A stretch of DNA of 64,000 bases from Streptomonospora salina. GTDB taxonomy: Bacteria > Actinomycetota > Actinomycetes > Streptosporangiales > Streptosporangiaceae. Below the pieces are notes generated by a model, which ran no database searches, was not told the origin of the DNA, and saw nothing but the letters and a program-made list of their open reading frames with translations. The position numbers were made by a program, and so were the translations under genes. The stretch spans positions 4,362,501-4,426,500 of the forward strand of contig NZ_JACHLY010000001.1 of assembly GCF_014204715.1 (NCBI RefSeq), written 5' to 3'. Position 1 is the stretch's first letter. The number at the start of each line of letters is the position of its first letter. Positions 1 to 7,105 of this stretch are shown in pieces.

Positions 1-2
1 TC

Positions 3-650
3 ATCATCGACCCCGGCGAGTTCTTCTTCCGGAACGAGAGCTCCACGTGGACGGTCTGCGACTGGGAAGGCGTCCGCAACGACGTCCTCAGCGCGCGGGA
101 AACGGATGACACCACCATCGAGCAGATGGCGTTGGACTACCTGCGAGACCACGGCCGGACCACGTCCGACGCCGCCGAAGTGCTGTCCGTCGCCTGGGAG
201 GTCTACTCCTACCTGTTCCGCAGCGAACACTTGGAAGACCCCTCGTTGCAACGGATGGGCGTTGGCGAGAAGCACCTGCGGATGCTTCGCGAGATGGGTA
301 CGGTCATGAGCCTGAACCGGGTCGAGCAGGACGGCCACATCTCCAACGTCAGCCCTGCCTGGATGTTCGGCGAAGCGTGCCGGGTCGTCTACGACGCCAC
401 CGAAACGGATGCTGAACTCGTGGACGAGCTATACCACGGTGGATGGTTCAACGAACCGCGCCGTATCGAGCAGGTGAAGGCGCACACGGCTCTCGGCGGA
501 CGGCTGGTTCACGGCTGCCAGTCGAGCGTCTACAAGAACATGGCCGGAGGCGCCGTCGTGCCGTTCGGAGCCGACATCGACCGGTTCCGAACAGAACTGG
601 GCGACTTCCGCGACGAGTGGATCCAGAAGGTAAGGGACTGTGCCAAGTAG
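3..650 (+). CDS. Unknown protein, 5' end outside window
   Basis: The reading frame is open from the first bases of the window, so the gene starts upstream; the first internal ATG is at 126 and is not a convincing start. About 215 C-terminal residues are visible. They are acidic and helix-rich, with aromatic clusters and no transmembrane segment or signal. I recognise no catalytic motif or family. It is followed with an 11-bp overlap by the APH-like gene, and then by a third plus-strand gene, so the three are probably one transcript. Base composition is lower in GC than the chromosomal flank, in keeping with a place inside the integrated element. It may be the tail of a much larger enzyme; function cannot be assigned from this fragment. 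Confidence 0.7.
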   Translation: MIDPGEFFFRNESSTWTVCDWEGVRNDVLSARETDDTTIEQMALDYLRDHGRTTSDAAEVLSVAWEVYSYLFRSEHLEDPSLQRMGVGEKHLRMLREMGTVMSLNRVEQDGHISNVSPAWMFGEACRVVYDATETDAELVDELYHGGWFNEPRRIEQVKAHTALGGRLVHGCQSSVYKNMAGGAVVPFGADIDRFRTELGDFRDEWIQKVRDCAK

Positions 651-1596
651 TACCGACGAACAGGGGCGGGCGGCGGAAGTCGCCCGCCCCTCGACGCAGA
701 CGCTGCGGTCAACCCTGGAGCCCCAGATCGACCAATCGATCGTGGGACGTGAGGACATCCGCGTCTGGGAGCAATCCGGCGTTGAGCGGCTCCGGCTGGA
801 CGACGGACAGACGGTCGTCCTCAAGTACGCGATCGGGGATTTCGACGAGAGGGATGCCCTGACGCATGTGGCGGAGAACGGCGTACCCGTTCCGCGACTG
901 CTCGCCGACTACGCCCAAGCGGACGGCAGTGTTCTCATGCTGTTGGAGGATCTTGGCCCTGAACTGCGTGCCCCCACGCTCGAAGACGCCGCGCAGACGG
1001 CTGTACAGATCCACATGTGTCCTGGCGTACCCGGCCGGACCGTCTTGGACAGCGCCGCACTGTCCCGACTCCCGGAAAAGACGCTGGCCTGGATCGGCGA
1101 CCTGCGGGAAGCCGGTCGCTGGGGACCGGACGAGGCGGGCGACATCAAGGACGACCTCGAAAAGATCGCCCGTGTCGCTGACCGTCGCGCGAGGGGAGCT
1201 GAGGAACCGCCGTTCGGCTTGTGCCACTCGGAGTTCCACCCCACGTCGATCCACATCGGTAACAGCGGCCGGAAGATCCTTGATTGGGCACGCTCCTACA
1301 CCGGTCCAGGGCTCTTGGACCTCGTGTCCTGGCAAGGCACTTCAGAGCCGCTTGACCTCGGTGCCGTCTCCTCGCTGATCGACGCCTACATCGCCGCTGG
1401 TGGTCCGCCGGAAGCTGCGCACGCGCGGGGCGACCTCCCCGCGCACGTCTGGGCAGGTGGCTGGGACAAGATGTGGATCATCGAATGGTTCCTTGAGGGG
1501 ACCGTGCGGTGGATCGCTGACCCCGCCGACGACGCCGGAATCCAAGACATGATCCGTGTCCATCTGAAGGAAGTGGTCGAGTGCCTGACGGACTGA
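640..1596 (+). CDS. APH-like phosphotransferase with altered catalytic loop
   Basis: A 318-residue protein with the fold signature of the aminoglycoside/choline kinase (APH) family. The sequence around residues 204-225 reads HSEFHPTS then, after a short gap, LDWARSY. This aligns with the Brenner loop HGDxHxxN and the metal-binding Asp motif of APH enzymes. Two loop residues differ: the catalytic Asp is Glu and the Mg-binding Asn is Ser. The later Asp is kept. The N lobe has a VVLKYA strand in the place of the ATP-binding lysine. The GTG start at 640 overlaps the previous stop and has AAGG/AAGGG upstream. It could be an unusual kinase, a nucleotide-binding pseudokinase, or an acyl/nucleotidyl transferase. 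Resistance to aminoglycosides should not be assumed. Confidence 0.7.
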   Translation: MPSSTDEQGRAAEVARPSTQTLRSTLEPQIDQSIVGREDIRVWEQSGVERLRLDDGQTVVLKYAIGDFDERDALTHVAENGVPVPRLLADYAQADGSVLMLLEDLGPELRAPTLEDAAQTAVQIHMCPGVPGRTVLDSAALSRLPEKTLAWIGDLREAGRWGPDEAGDIKDDLEKIARVADRRARGAEEPPFGLCHSEFHPTSIHIGNSGRKILDWARSYTGPGLLDLVSWQGTSEPLDLGAVSSLIDAYIAAGGPPEAAHARGDLPAHVWAGGWDKMWIIEWFLEGTVRWIADPADDAGIQDMIRVHLKEVVECLTD

Positions 1597-2090
1597 TGCA
1601 GATCCATCCTGTTGAACGCCTCGTCCTACCTGACGGCGGAGAGGCCGACATCGATGCCGAACTCGTGCCCCTGATGCGAGCCCTGTGGTCTTTGGGTCTC
1701 AGCACCCTCGGATGCTGCCAAGACCACGGCGAAGCGATCGGAGACAACGGGCACCGGTCGCCGACCTCGGCTCAGGACCGGCAACGCCACGCCGACTTCT
1801 ACCGTGGCTACGTGTGGCTGAAGATGCCGAACGACGACGCCAAGGCACTCGTGGCCATTCTGGGCGAGCATCCCGCGTTCGCTCATCGCGTGCGGCGCTG
1901 GACCCACCCTGAGGCGTGGATGAACATCGTCTACATGTTCCCCGAGGACGAGGGCGGTGGAGCCGAACTCGCCGACGCGGCGCAGCTTCACTTTCCTCGC
2001 TCGCAGCTCAGCGAGTTGGTAGGTGTCCTTTTCAGTGCGGACCAACGGGAATCCGAGACCGAACAGGCAGCGACCCATCAGGCACCGTAG
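1581..2090 (+). CDS. Small unknown protein, third gene of cargo trio
   Basis: 169 residues. The GTG at 1581 has AAGGAAG seven bases upstream and overlaps the stop of the APH-like gene; an ATG at 1596 forming a TGATG overlap is an alternative without a clear ribosome site. Residues about 30-50 contain a LGCCQDHGE segment, whose paired cysteines plus Asp-His look like a metal or nucleotide site. The rest is alpha/beta-like with several Trp and a polar C-terminal tail. No family is recognised. Coupling to the two preceding genes suggests a common job. A hairpin follows directly, so this ends the plus-strand transcript. Confidence 0.6.
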   Translation: MPDGLMQIHPVERLVLPDGGEADIDAELVPLMRALWSLGLSTLGCCQDHGEAIGDNGHRSPTSAQDRQRHADFYRGYVWLKMPNDDAKALVAILGEHPAFAHRVRRWTHPEAWMNIVYMFPEDEGGGAELADAAQLHFPRSQLSELVGVLFSADQRESETEQAATHQAP

Positions 2091-2121
2091 CCTGATGGGC
2101 TCCTCGCCGGTGCAATGATCG

Positions 2122-2168
2122 CGGAACGCGGGGCGACTTCGGTAGACCGAGGAAAACTCCGCGTTCCG
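2122..2168. terminator. Bidirectional hairpin between convergent genes
   Basis: CGGAACGCGG at 2122-2131 pairs with CCGCGTTCCG at 2159-2168 (10 bp); the loop holds a smaller CTTCGG/CCGAG stem. It lies between the convergent ends of the plus-strand trio and the minus-strand operon, so it probably terminates both. Confidence 0.6.
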
Positions 2169-2174
2169 TTGTCT

Positions 2175-2894
2175 TCAGAGCCGGATGCCGCCGCTGACGT
2201 TCCCGGCCTGCACGACCCTGCCCCTCACGGTGCCCGAGACGGAGTTGCGAACGCTCTGGGCGGAGTCCTCGCCGCCGTGGCCGGTCTGGGTGACCTCGCC
2301 CTCCACTTCGCCAGTGAAGGTGTTCTCCACTGAAGGCGCCGCATCCGGTCGGCCGTTCGGCGGGAACTCTGCGTCGCAATAGTCGCAGGAGACAGGGCCG
2401 TCCTCGGTGAGCTGAGTCAGGCCCCGTGTCCCGCATCCCGGGCACTGCATGCCGAGTTGTCGCGGCTCGACAGCTAGGGCGAGCGCGCGGCGCGCGGACC
2501 GCACTGCACGCAGAAGCGCGCGCGCCGCACCGAGAGCACCCAACGCGGCGAGGTGGCGGTGCGGACGCGCGGCCAACCGTGAGGCCGCCGACGCGATGCC
2601 CGCGACGGTGCGAGCGGCCGGACGCCCGGTCAGAGCCGACCAGTCGGCCACGGCGTCGGTGATGGCGGCGGTGAGGTCGATGAAGTGCTCGCTCGCCGGC
2701 GTCGAGGAGCCGAACCCGGACCGGGTGACCGGGGCATCGGTCGGACGGGCGAGCGTCTTGGGAGTCTCGGCTTCGAGAAGCCGCAGCAGAGCCGGAGCCT
2801 CGCGCAGCGTGTCCACGACGGTGCTCACGCAGGCGTCACAGAACAGGTCGTCGGGTCGGGCGCCGTCACAGGCGTCGCGAATGGTGCAGGACAT
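2175..2894 (-). CDS. Zinc-ribbon protein with two C-terminal RHIM-like motifs
   Basis: 239 residues, last gene of the minus-strand element operon. The ATG at 2894 forms an ATGA overlap with the stop of the gene before it. Layout: an N-terminal Cys group (C3, C9, C19, C22), an Ala/Arg-rich helical middle, then a second zinc ribbon (CPGC, about 15 residues, CDYC) near residues 150-172. The last 52 residues hold two related stretches, NTFTGEVEGEVTQTG (191-205) and NSVSGTVRGRVVQAG (217-231), 26 residues apart. Each has the alternating G-x-V-x-G-x-V-x-Q-x-G pattern typical of RHIM and of bacterial amyloid signalling sequences. That suggests self-assembly or templated assembly with a partner; this is inference from the pattern. 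No enzymatic domain is visible. Confidence 0.65.
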   Translation of the reverse strand: MSCTIRDACDGARPDDLFCDACVSTVVDTLREAPALLRLLEAETPKTLARPTDAPVTRSGFGSSTPASEHFIDLTAAITDAVADWSALTGRPAARTVAGIASAASRLAARPHRHLAALGALGAARALLRAVRSARRALALAVEPRQLGMQCPGCGTRGLTQLTEDGPVSCDYCDAEFPPNGRPDAAPSVENTFTGEVEGEVTQTGHGGEDSAQSVRNSVSGTVRGRVVQAGNVSGGIRL

Positions 2895-3166
2895 CAGGCG
2901 CTCGCTTTCGCGGCCGGGCAGATGTGGCCGAGGACGTAGCGGTACTCGGGCGTAATCTCGTCGGGGTTCACGATCCGGGTGAGGATCACACGACGCGTGG
3001 TCTCGCGGACGCGGTACACGTCGTGGCTGGAGACCAGCGACCAGGCGGCGGCGTCGGCCGGGTAGGTCTCGGGGGCGATCCGGGAGTAGACGCCTTCGAT
3101 CCAGCCTTCGAGGACGTGCGTCTGGCAGCGGCGGCATCGCGTGCGGACGGGTGCGGTGTCGAGCAC
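2894..3166 (-). CDS. Small CxxC protein of the element
   Basis: 90 residues from a GTG at 3166, which has AAGGAGG six bases upstream; a longer frame from 3211 lacks such a site. The N terminus carries CRRC and a later single Cys lies near the C terminus, which would suit a partial zinc knuckle. The rest is a mixed alpha/beta sequence rich in Arg and Thr. It overlaps the following zinc-ribbon gene by the ATGA pattern and follows the RepA-like ATPase gene after a 123-bp spacer with a strong hairpin. No family is recognised; a nucleic-acid-binding accessory of replication or regulation is a guess. Confidence 0.5.
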   Translation of the reverse strand: MLDTAPVRTRCRRCQTHVLEGWIEGVYSRIAPETYPADAAAWSLVSSHDVYRVRETTRRVILTRIVNPDEITPEYRYVLGHICPAAKASA

Positions 3167-3218
3167 GGTGGCCTCCTTGCGGTGACCGTTCCGGTCCTCT
3201 CCCCGGTCCATCCCCCCG

Positions 3219-3236
3219 CCCCCTCTAAAGAGGGGG
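3219..3236 (-). terminator. Hairpin inside element operon
   Basis: CCCCCTC at 3219-3225 pairs with GAGGGGG at 3230-3236 around a TAAA loop. More G and C tracts flank it and can extend the stem. It lies between the RepA-like gene and the two terminal zinc-protein genes. It could be a partial terminator that lowers expression of the last two genes. Confidence 0.45.
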
Positions 3237-3245
3237 GGCGGTGGG

Positions 3246-3290
3246 TGGGAATGGGCGACGGCGGGAGGGAAACGTTGGGAATGTGGGAAT
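3246..3290. repeat. Three TGGGAAT repeats beside repA-like gene
   Basis: TGGGAAT occurs at 3246-3252, 3276-3282 and 3284-3290, just after the RepA-like coding region. Short repeats next to a replication gene can be iterons, but three 7-mers in G-rich DNA may be chance. Confidence 0.25.
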
Positions 3291-4324
3291 CACGGGCGGG
3301 TGTCGGCGTCCTCGGCGAGGCGGACACGGGTGCTGCGGCCGTCCTTCTCGAAGACGACCGTGCCCTTGGTGACCAGACCGTTCAGCACCCGATAGAAGCT
3401 GGACTGCGGCATTCCCGACACGTCCATGAGAGTGCGTGTCGTCGGGGCCTCCAAGTTGGAGAAGTGGGAGTGAAGCAGGGAAACAACCGTGTCCTCCGAA
3501 CGGCTGATTCCCACCCCGTTTTGGGAGGCGACGACGACTGAGTCGGCTACCGGGTTGAGGGACAGCCGCACGAGGTCGTCAACGGGTCCGTCCTTGCGTT
3601 TGGTGCGCTTGAGCTGGATCAACCGGCCGTCGCCCTCGGTCTGATAGACCGTGTCCACTCCGGCCTCCAGCGCGGAGGAGCCGCGGATCGTCTGTCGATC
3701 TTTCCCAGTGTGGTGAATGGCGAGAACGGTCCCGCCGTCGCCGGTGGCCTCGCGGATCTCATAAAGGGCGTCCACGGCCATGCCCATGTCGCGCGCACTG
3801 TTCTCGTCGCCGCCGACCAGGCACCGGGCGAGGGTATCGACGATGACGTGGGCGATGCCGTGTTCGCGAACCTGCTCGCACAGCTCGGCGACCTCGCCGG
3901 GCGAGAGCAGATTCACCGGCCGGGTCAGAATCATGAACCCGTCATCGGTGAGCTTGGTTCGCCAGGCGTACTCCCAGGCGTCGATGCGGCGCTTGAGCCC
4001 GTAGGCACCCTCGGCGGCGACGTAGAGAACCGTACCGGTTTCCTGGATGGGGCGGGTCTGCCAGGCCAGACCGGTGGAGATGCGCGCACCCCAGTCCAAT
4101 GCGATGAAGCTCTTGCCGCTTCCCCAGGGGCCGGCGAGGAGCACGACGGAGTGCTGATCGATAGTGCCTTCGATCAGTGGGCGGGGTTCGGGCAATAGCG
4201 CAAGACCTGAGCGCGGGATGATGCGCGCGGCGATCCCGCGCGCCTGGAGGTGCCGTTCGGCGCGGACCTGGGCGGCGTACTCGTGCAGGATCGCTTCGAT
4301 GTCTTCGCGGGGAATGTGCGCCAT
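3290..4324 (-). CDS. RepA-like replicative helicase/ATPase with winged-helix tail
   Basis: 344 residues, RecA-fold AAA ATPase of the plasmid RepA/DnaB-like group. A Walker A (GPWGSGKSF) lies near residue 65, a YVAAEG strand near 100, and a Walker B-like IVDTLARC near 165. A conserved LAIHHTGKD sensor follows, then SSALEAGVD. The last 70 residues look like a winged helix (segments TRTLMDVSGMPQSSFYRVL and a basic wing). The ATG at 4324 overlaps the stop of the primase gene (ATGA), so primase and helicase are co-translated. Together they should form a replication initiation module, as in some integrative elements and phage satellites. A longer upstream frame exists but runs antiparallel into the primase gene and is not used. 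Confidence 0.8.
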   Translation of the reverse strand: MAHIPREDIEAILHEYAAQVRAERHLQARGIAARIIPRSGLALLPEPRPLIEGTIDQHSVVLLAGPWGSGKSFIALDWGARISTGLAWQTRPIQETGTVLYVAAEGAYGLKRRIDAWEYAWRTKLTDDGFMILTRPVNLLSPGEVAELCEQVREHGIAHVIVDTLARCLVGGDENSARDMGMAVDALYEIREATGDGGTVLAIHHTGKDRQTIRGSSALEAGVDTVYQTEGDGRLIQLKRTKRKDGPVDDLVRLSLNPVADSVVVASQNGVGISRSEDTVVSLLHSHFSNLEAPTTRTLMDVSGMPQSSFYRVLNGLVTKGTVVFEKDGRSTRVRLAEDADTRP

Positions 4325-5217
4325 CACGGGCTCCCTGCGACGGCCTTGGCGCGGCCGGAGGCGATGGCCTGTGTGATCTCGCGTTCGGTGCGGCCTTGGG
4401 ACCGTCCGATGTCGCGGATGCGCGGCTCCAGTGCGGTGAGATCGACGGTGCCTTTCGACTCGTCCAAGGCAAGGCGGAAGATCCGGGATACGAAGGTGTC
4501 GTGGCGCTCTCCGTCGGGGGCGAGCGCCATGTCTTCCAGTGCACGCTCCGCATAGGTGGCGTTGGGAGGCGCCCCCCGGTAGTGGGTCGCTCCCGGGGGG
4601 CGCGTGTCTTGGCTGCGGCGGCGCTGGTTGACGCCTTGTAGCGCGTATCCGAGCCATCCCGGCATCGCGGCCGGGGGCGCGTCGATGAGGTAGTCGTAGG
4701 GGCGTCCGCCCACCGTCGATCCGGGACCGAGGACGTAACCACCCTCGGCACGGATATCGATCAGCGGCGCGAGGACACCGGCGGAGTTGCGGATGGCGAA
4801 GTTCGGCGCCGCCTGGAAGTAGAAGTGCATGCCGCCCGACGGCGTCATCACCACCATGGTGCCGAGCAGATCGAAGTCGCCGCGTGATAGCTCGTGTCCG
4901 GCTTGCTCGATCAGGTAGCAGTAGGCGTCCGTGCCATCCCAGTATTCTCCGGCGACGCTCGCCCAGTCGCTCGGCCATCTCCAGTCGTCGCTCTTAGGAC
5001 GGTCGCAGTCCACGACGACCAGGTGTGAGGCGCCGCAGGAGATGCCGATGTTGTGGTCGGGGTGAGCGGCCCAGTGGTCGGCGATCCCCTCCGGGTCGTT
5101 GATAGCGGCGGTGACGCCGCCCGTGCATGCCGGGATTTTGCTGTTCGGCTGGCATGGGAACAGGTGGTATCCGGCGCGGACAAGCGCGTCGGCCCATTGC
5201 TGCTGCGGTGTAACCAC
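4324..5217 (-). CDS. Bifunctional primase/polymerase (Prim-Pol)
   Basis: 297 residues of the archaeo-eukaryotic-like primase family found in actinobacterial integrative elements and phages. All three active-site motifs are visible: the acidic pair in VVVDCDRP (about residue 70), GGMHFYF with the nucleotide-binding His (about 130), and IDIRAEGGYVLGPGS (about 155). The N terminus has the usual GYHLFPCQPNSK segment. The C-terminal 80 residues form a helical extension. The GTG start at 5217 has a GGGGGA site upstream. It should make primers, or primers plus DNA, at the element's origin, working with the overlapping RepA-like gene. Confidence 0.85.
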   Translation of the reverse strand: MVTPQQQWADALVRAGYHLFPCQPNSKIPACTGGVTAAINDPEGIADHWAAHPDHNIGISCGASHLVVVDCDRPKSDDWRWPSDWASVAGEYWDGTDAYCYLIEQAGHELSRGDFDLLGTMVVMTPSGGMHFYFQAAPNFAIRNSAGVLAPLIDIRAEGGYVLGPGSTVGGRPYDYLIDAPPAAMPGWLGYALQGVNQRRRSQDTRPPGATHYRGAPPNATYAERALEDMALAPDGERHDTFVSRIFRLALDESKGTVDLTALEPRIRDIGRSQGRTEREITQAIASGRAKAVAGSP

Positions 5218-5309
5218 GCGATGTCCCCCTTCATCGTCACGGTCGGATGCGTGAACAAGGGGGCCTCAGCGCGCCCCCAGAGCGCTGAGACCCCCGATCC
5301 AGGGATGGT

Positions 5310-5861
5310 CTAGAACGGTGGCTGGTCAGAAGCCGGGGGCGCAGCCGTGAAGGGGCTCTGCTGGGCAGGCTGCGGAACGGCCGGTGCCTGCGGCTGCTGC
5401 GGAGGCGCGGCCGGTTGCTGCGGTTGCGACGCGGCCTGCTGCGGTTGCGGTGCGGCCGGTGGCGGCGCCTGCTGCTGGTTCGGGCGCCGTGCCAGGTAGG
5501 CGCGTGCGGTCGCCGAGTCCTGCTCGGTGGGGTCCAGCAGGCGCCACGGTGCGTTCTGCCCCGGCTTGGCCTGCCCTTGCCCCATCCTGCCGAGCACCAT
5601 TGCCACACCGCCGTCCAGAGCGGCGCGGAGCTGGCCCACCAGCCCTCTGCCGAAGACCATCACGTCCTCGTGCGTGGTTTCGGCGTCCGGGCCGTCCAAC
5701 TCGGCGATGGTGCAGCGGACGGCTTCCTTCGAGCCGTACATGGTGAGAACGTCGGGCTCGTGGGACAGGGGGCGGATCAGCAGCAGACGACCCTGGAGGT
5801 CAGCCGCCTTGACGCCGGTCGATGCCGTCGGCGTTGGCGGGGGAGCGAAGGGGTCGGTCAT
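5310..5861 (-). CDS. SSB-like OB-fold protein with Gln/Pro-rich tail
   Basis: 183 residues. The ATG at 5861 has an AGGAAG site upstream; the upstream frame extension has none. Residues 20-115 form one compact beta-rich domain (LQGRLLLIRPLS, VRCTIAEL, HEDVMVFGRGLVGQL) that resembles an OB fold. From about 125 the sequence is a disordered Gln/Pro/Ala linker. It ends in SDQPPF, close to the acidic DDDIPF tip of bacterial SSB that recruits repair proteins. The gene sits between a Cas4-like nuclease and the Prim-Pol, as expected for a single-strand binding protein of the replicon. The assignment rests on architecture, not on recognised sequence identity. Confidence 0.55.
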   Translation of the reverse strand: MTDPFAPPPTPTASTGVKAADLQGRLLLIRPLSHEPDVLTMYGSKEAVRCTIAELDGPDAETTHEDVMVFGRGLVGQLRAALDGGVAMVLGRMGQGQAKPGQNAPWRLLDPTEQDSATARAYLARRPNQQQAPPPAAPQPQQAASQPQQPAAPPQQPQAPAVPQPAQQSPFTAAPPASDQPPF

Positions 5862-5863
5862 GG

Positions 5864-6634
5864 TCACGTCTTCCTTTCTGTGCTGGGTCCGGGGCATCCG
5901 ACGCTCAAATCCGTAGAGCCGGGGCGATAGAAGTCGCACCACGGGCACAATCGGCTCGGCTTCGCCGGGACCTTGGCCGGAGCCGTGCCCTCCAGCGAGT
6001 TGAGCCGGGCGAGGGCGGATTCGGCGATGCTCGGTTCGACGCCGGCCGACCAGACGTACAGATCACTCAGGCGACCATCGACGGGCAAGAACACCAGCGC
6101 CGTCGCGGCCGGGTCCTCACCGGCCTCGGTGAGTCCGGCCGCATAGATCTGCGACTGCACGATGTAGCCGCGCGGCGGTCCCTGCTTGCGGATGGTGCGC
6201 AACTTGTCGAGCTTGCACGTCTTCCAGTCCACGACCAGGCGGCGCCGCCGGTCGTAGAGGTCGGGAGTGCCCTGCACGCCCTGATAGGTGATCGGGTACT
6301 CGATCAGGTAGCGGCCGGTTCCGCCGTCCAGGGCGTCGAACAGGTTCGCCATCCAGGTGTGGACAGCCGTGCCTACGATCGCTGCCCACGGGTCGGCTTC
6401 CAGGTTCACAGGGCGCCTGCCCGTGAGTGTGTATGCCAACTGCCGATCGCACTCGGTGCCCAGCGATGAGGGACCGGGGCGCCGCTGTAGGCTGCGCGGC
6501 GACTTCGCCGAGCGCGACCAGATCACCTCTTGCAACCACTCGCCGACCCCCGGATCGGCCTTGCCGACAGCGAGTGCGGTCTCGCCGTCGGGAGCGCTCC
6601 CGATTTCTGCCGGAGTGGTGAAGGGGTCACTCAT
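5864..6634 (-). CDS. Cas4/RecB-like PD-(D/E)XK nuclease with Cys cluster
   Basis: 256 residues. The active-site core is visible as GTPDLYD followed ten residues on by VVDWKTCK (about residues 122-142), with QSQIYAAGL behind it as motif QxxxY. Four cysteines match the Fe-S pattern of Cas4/AddB-type enzymes: one in TECDRQLAY near the N terminus and CPWC plus a final GCPG near the C terminus. The ATG at 6634 has GAGGTG upstream and overlaps the 35-residue peptide gene. It lies directly upstream of the SSB-like gene. A role in end processing during replication or recombination of the element is likely; there is no CRISPR array or Cas1/Cas2 nearby. Confidence 0.75.
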   Translation of the reverse strand: MSDPFTTPAEIGSAPDGETALAVGKADPGVGEWLQEVIWSRSAKSPRSLQRRPGPSSLGTECDRQLAYTLTGRRPVNLEADPWAAIVGTAVHTWMANLFDALDGGTGRYLIEYPITYQGVQGTPDLYDRRRRLVVDWKTCKLDKLRTIRKQGPPRGYIVQSQIYAAGLTEAGEDPAATALVFLPVDGRLSDLYVWSAGVEPSIAESALARLNSLEGTAPAKVPAKPSRLCPWCDFYRPGSTDLSVGCPGPSTERKT

Positions 6635-6738
6635 ACGCCACACCTCGCAAGCAGGACAGCGAAGGCTGTGAATACCAGGAGCACGACCGCGCCGTAGGCC
6701 ACGGCGAAGGCACCCCAGCGGGGAGGGTGCTCAGTCAT
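6631..6738 (-). CDS. 35-residue single-span membrane peptide
   Basis: ATG at 6738, stop at 6631-6633. The short polar head (TEHPPRWG) is followed by about 22 hydrophobic residues (FAVAYGAVVLLVFTAFAVLL) and a short ARCGV end. Its start lies inside the 3' end of the Hjc-like gene and its stop overlaps the next ATG (ATGA), so it is placed exactly like the other genes of this coupled operon. The size and topology resemble small phage membrane proteins and holin-like or exclusion peptides, but nothing proves a function. Confidence 0.6.
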   Translation of the reverse strand: MTEHPPRWGAFAVAYGAVVLLVFTAFAVLLARCGV

Positions 6739-7105
6739 CGCGCACCTCCGCCGTCAGGTAGTGCAGCAGCAGCCGCGCGAACCCCTCTCCGTCGAGGACG
6801 ACATACCAGCGCGCCGGATCGGTCGCACCGCGGCGCTTGATCCAAGCGGCGTATACGTCGGTTCCGGCCTCGGCCGCCTGGGATCGCGCTGAGTCCAGCG
6901 CTCCGGCGATGTCCAGCCGCTTGGTGCTCTTCACCTGAATTGCGGTGTAAGGAACACCTCGGATGTCGCCTACGTCGTTCCGTCCGCGTAGCGGGTGCCG
7001 GTCGATCAGCTCGATCAGGTGCGGCAGCCAGACCCCGAGGTAGCCGCGCAGGAAGCGGACGACTGCGGTCTCGGCCTTGGTGCCCTTGTTCCGTGCGGTG
7101 CTCAC
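6731..7105 (-). CDS. Hjc-like Holliday-junction resolvase/nuclease
   Basis: 124 residues with the compact PD-(D/E)XK layout of archaeal-type Hjc and phage homologues. An NKGTKAE stretch near the N terminus supplies the first Glu. GRNDVGDIRG about residue 45 supplies the Asp, and AIQVKST at about 57 supplies the E/QxK pair; here the first member of the pair is Gln, as in several Hjc-type enzymes. GTG start at 7105, overlapping the previous stop. It sits with a Cas4-like nuclease, an SSB-like protein and a primase, consistent with resolution of replication or recombination intermediates of the element. Confidence 0.65.
   Translation of the reverse strand: MSTARNKGTKAETAVVRFLRGYLGVWLPHLIELIDRHPLRGRNDVGDIRGVPYTAIQVKSTKRLDIAGALDSARSQAAEAGTDVYAAWIKRRGATDPARWYVVLDGEGFARLLLHYLTAEVRDD

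Noticed and set aside
640-1596. Calling the APH-like gene an aminoglycoside resistance gene
   Set aside because: The catalytic Asp and the Mg-binding Asn of the loop are replaced, and nothing else indicates a drug substrate.
3290-4978. A 562-codon version of the RepA-like gene
   Set aside because: The added 218 codons lie antiparallel-frame inside the Prim-Pol gene; the ATG at 4324 gives the expected overlap.
5864-6634. The Cas4-like gene as part of a CRISPR system
   Set aside because: No Cas1, Cas2 or repeat array is nearby; the neighbours are replication genes of a mobile element.
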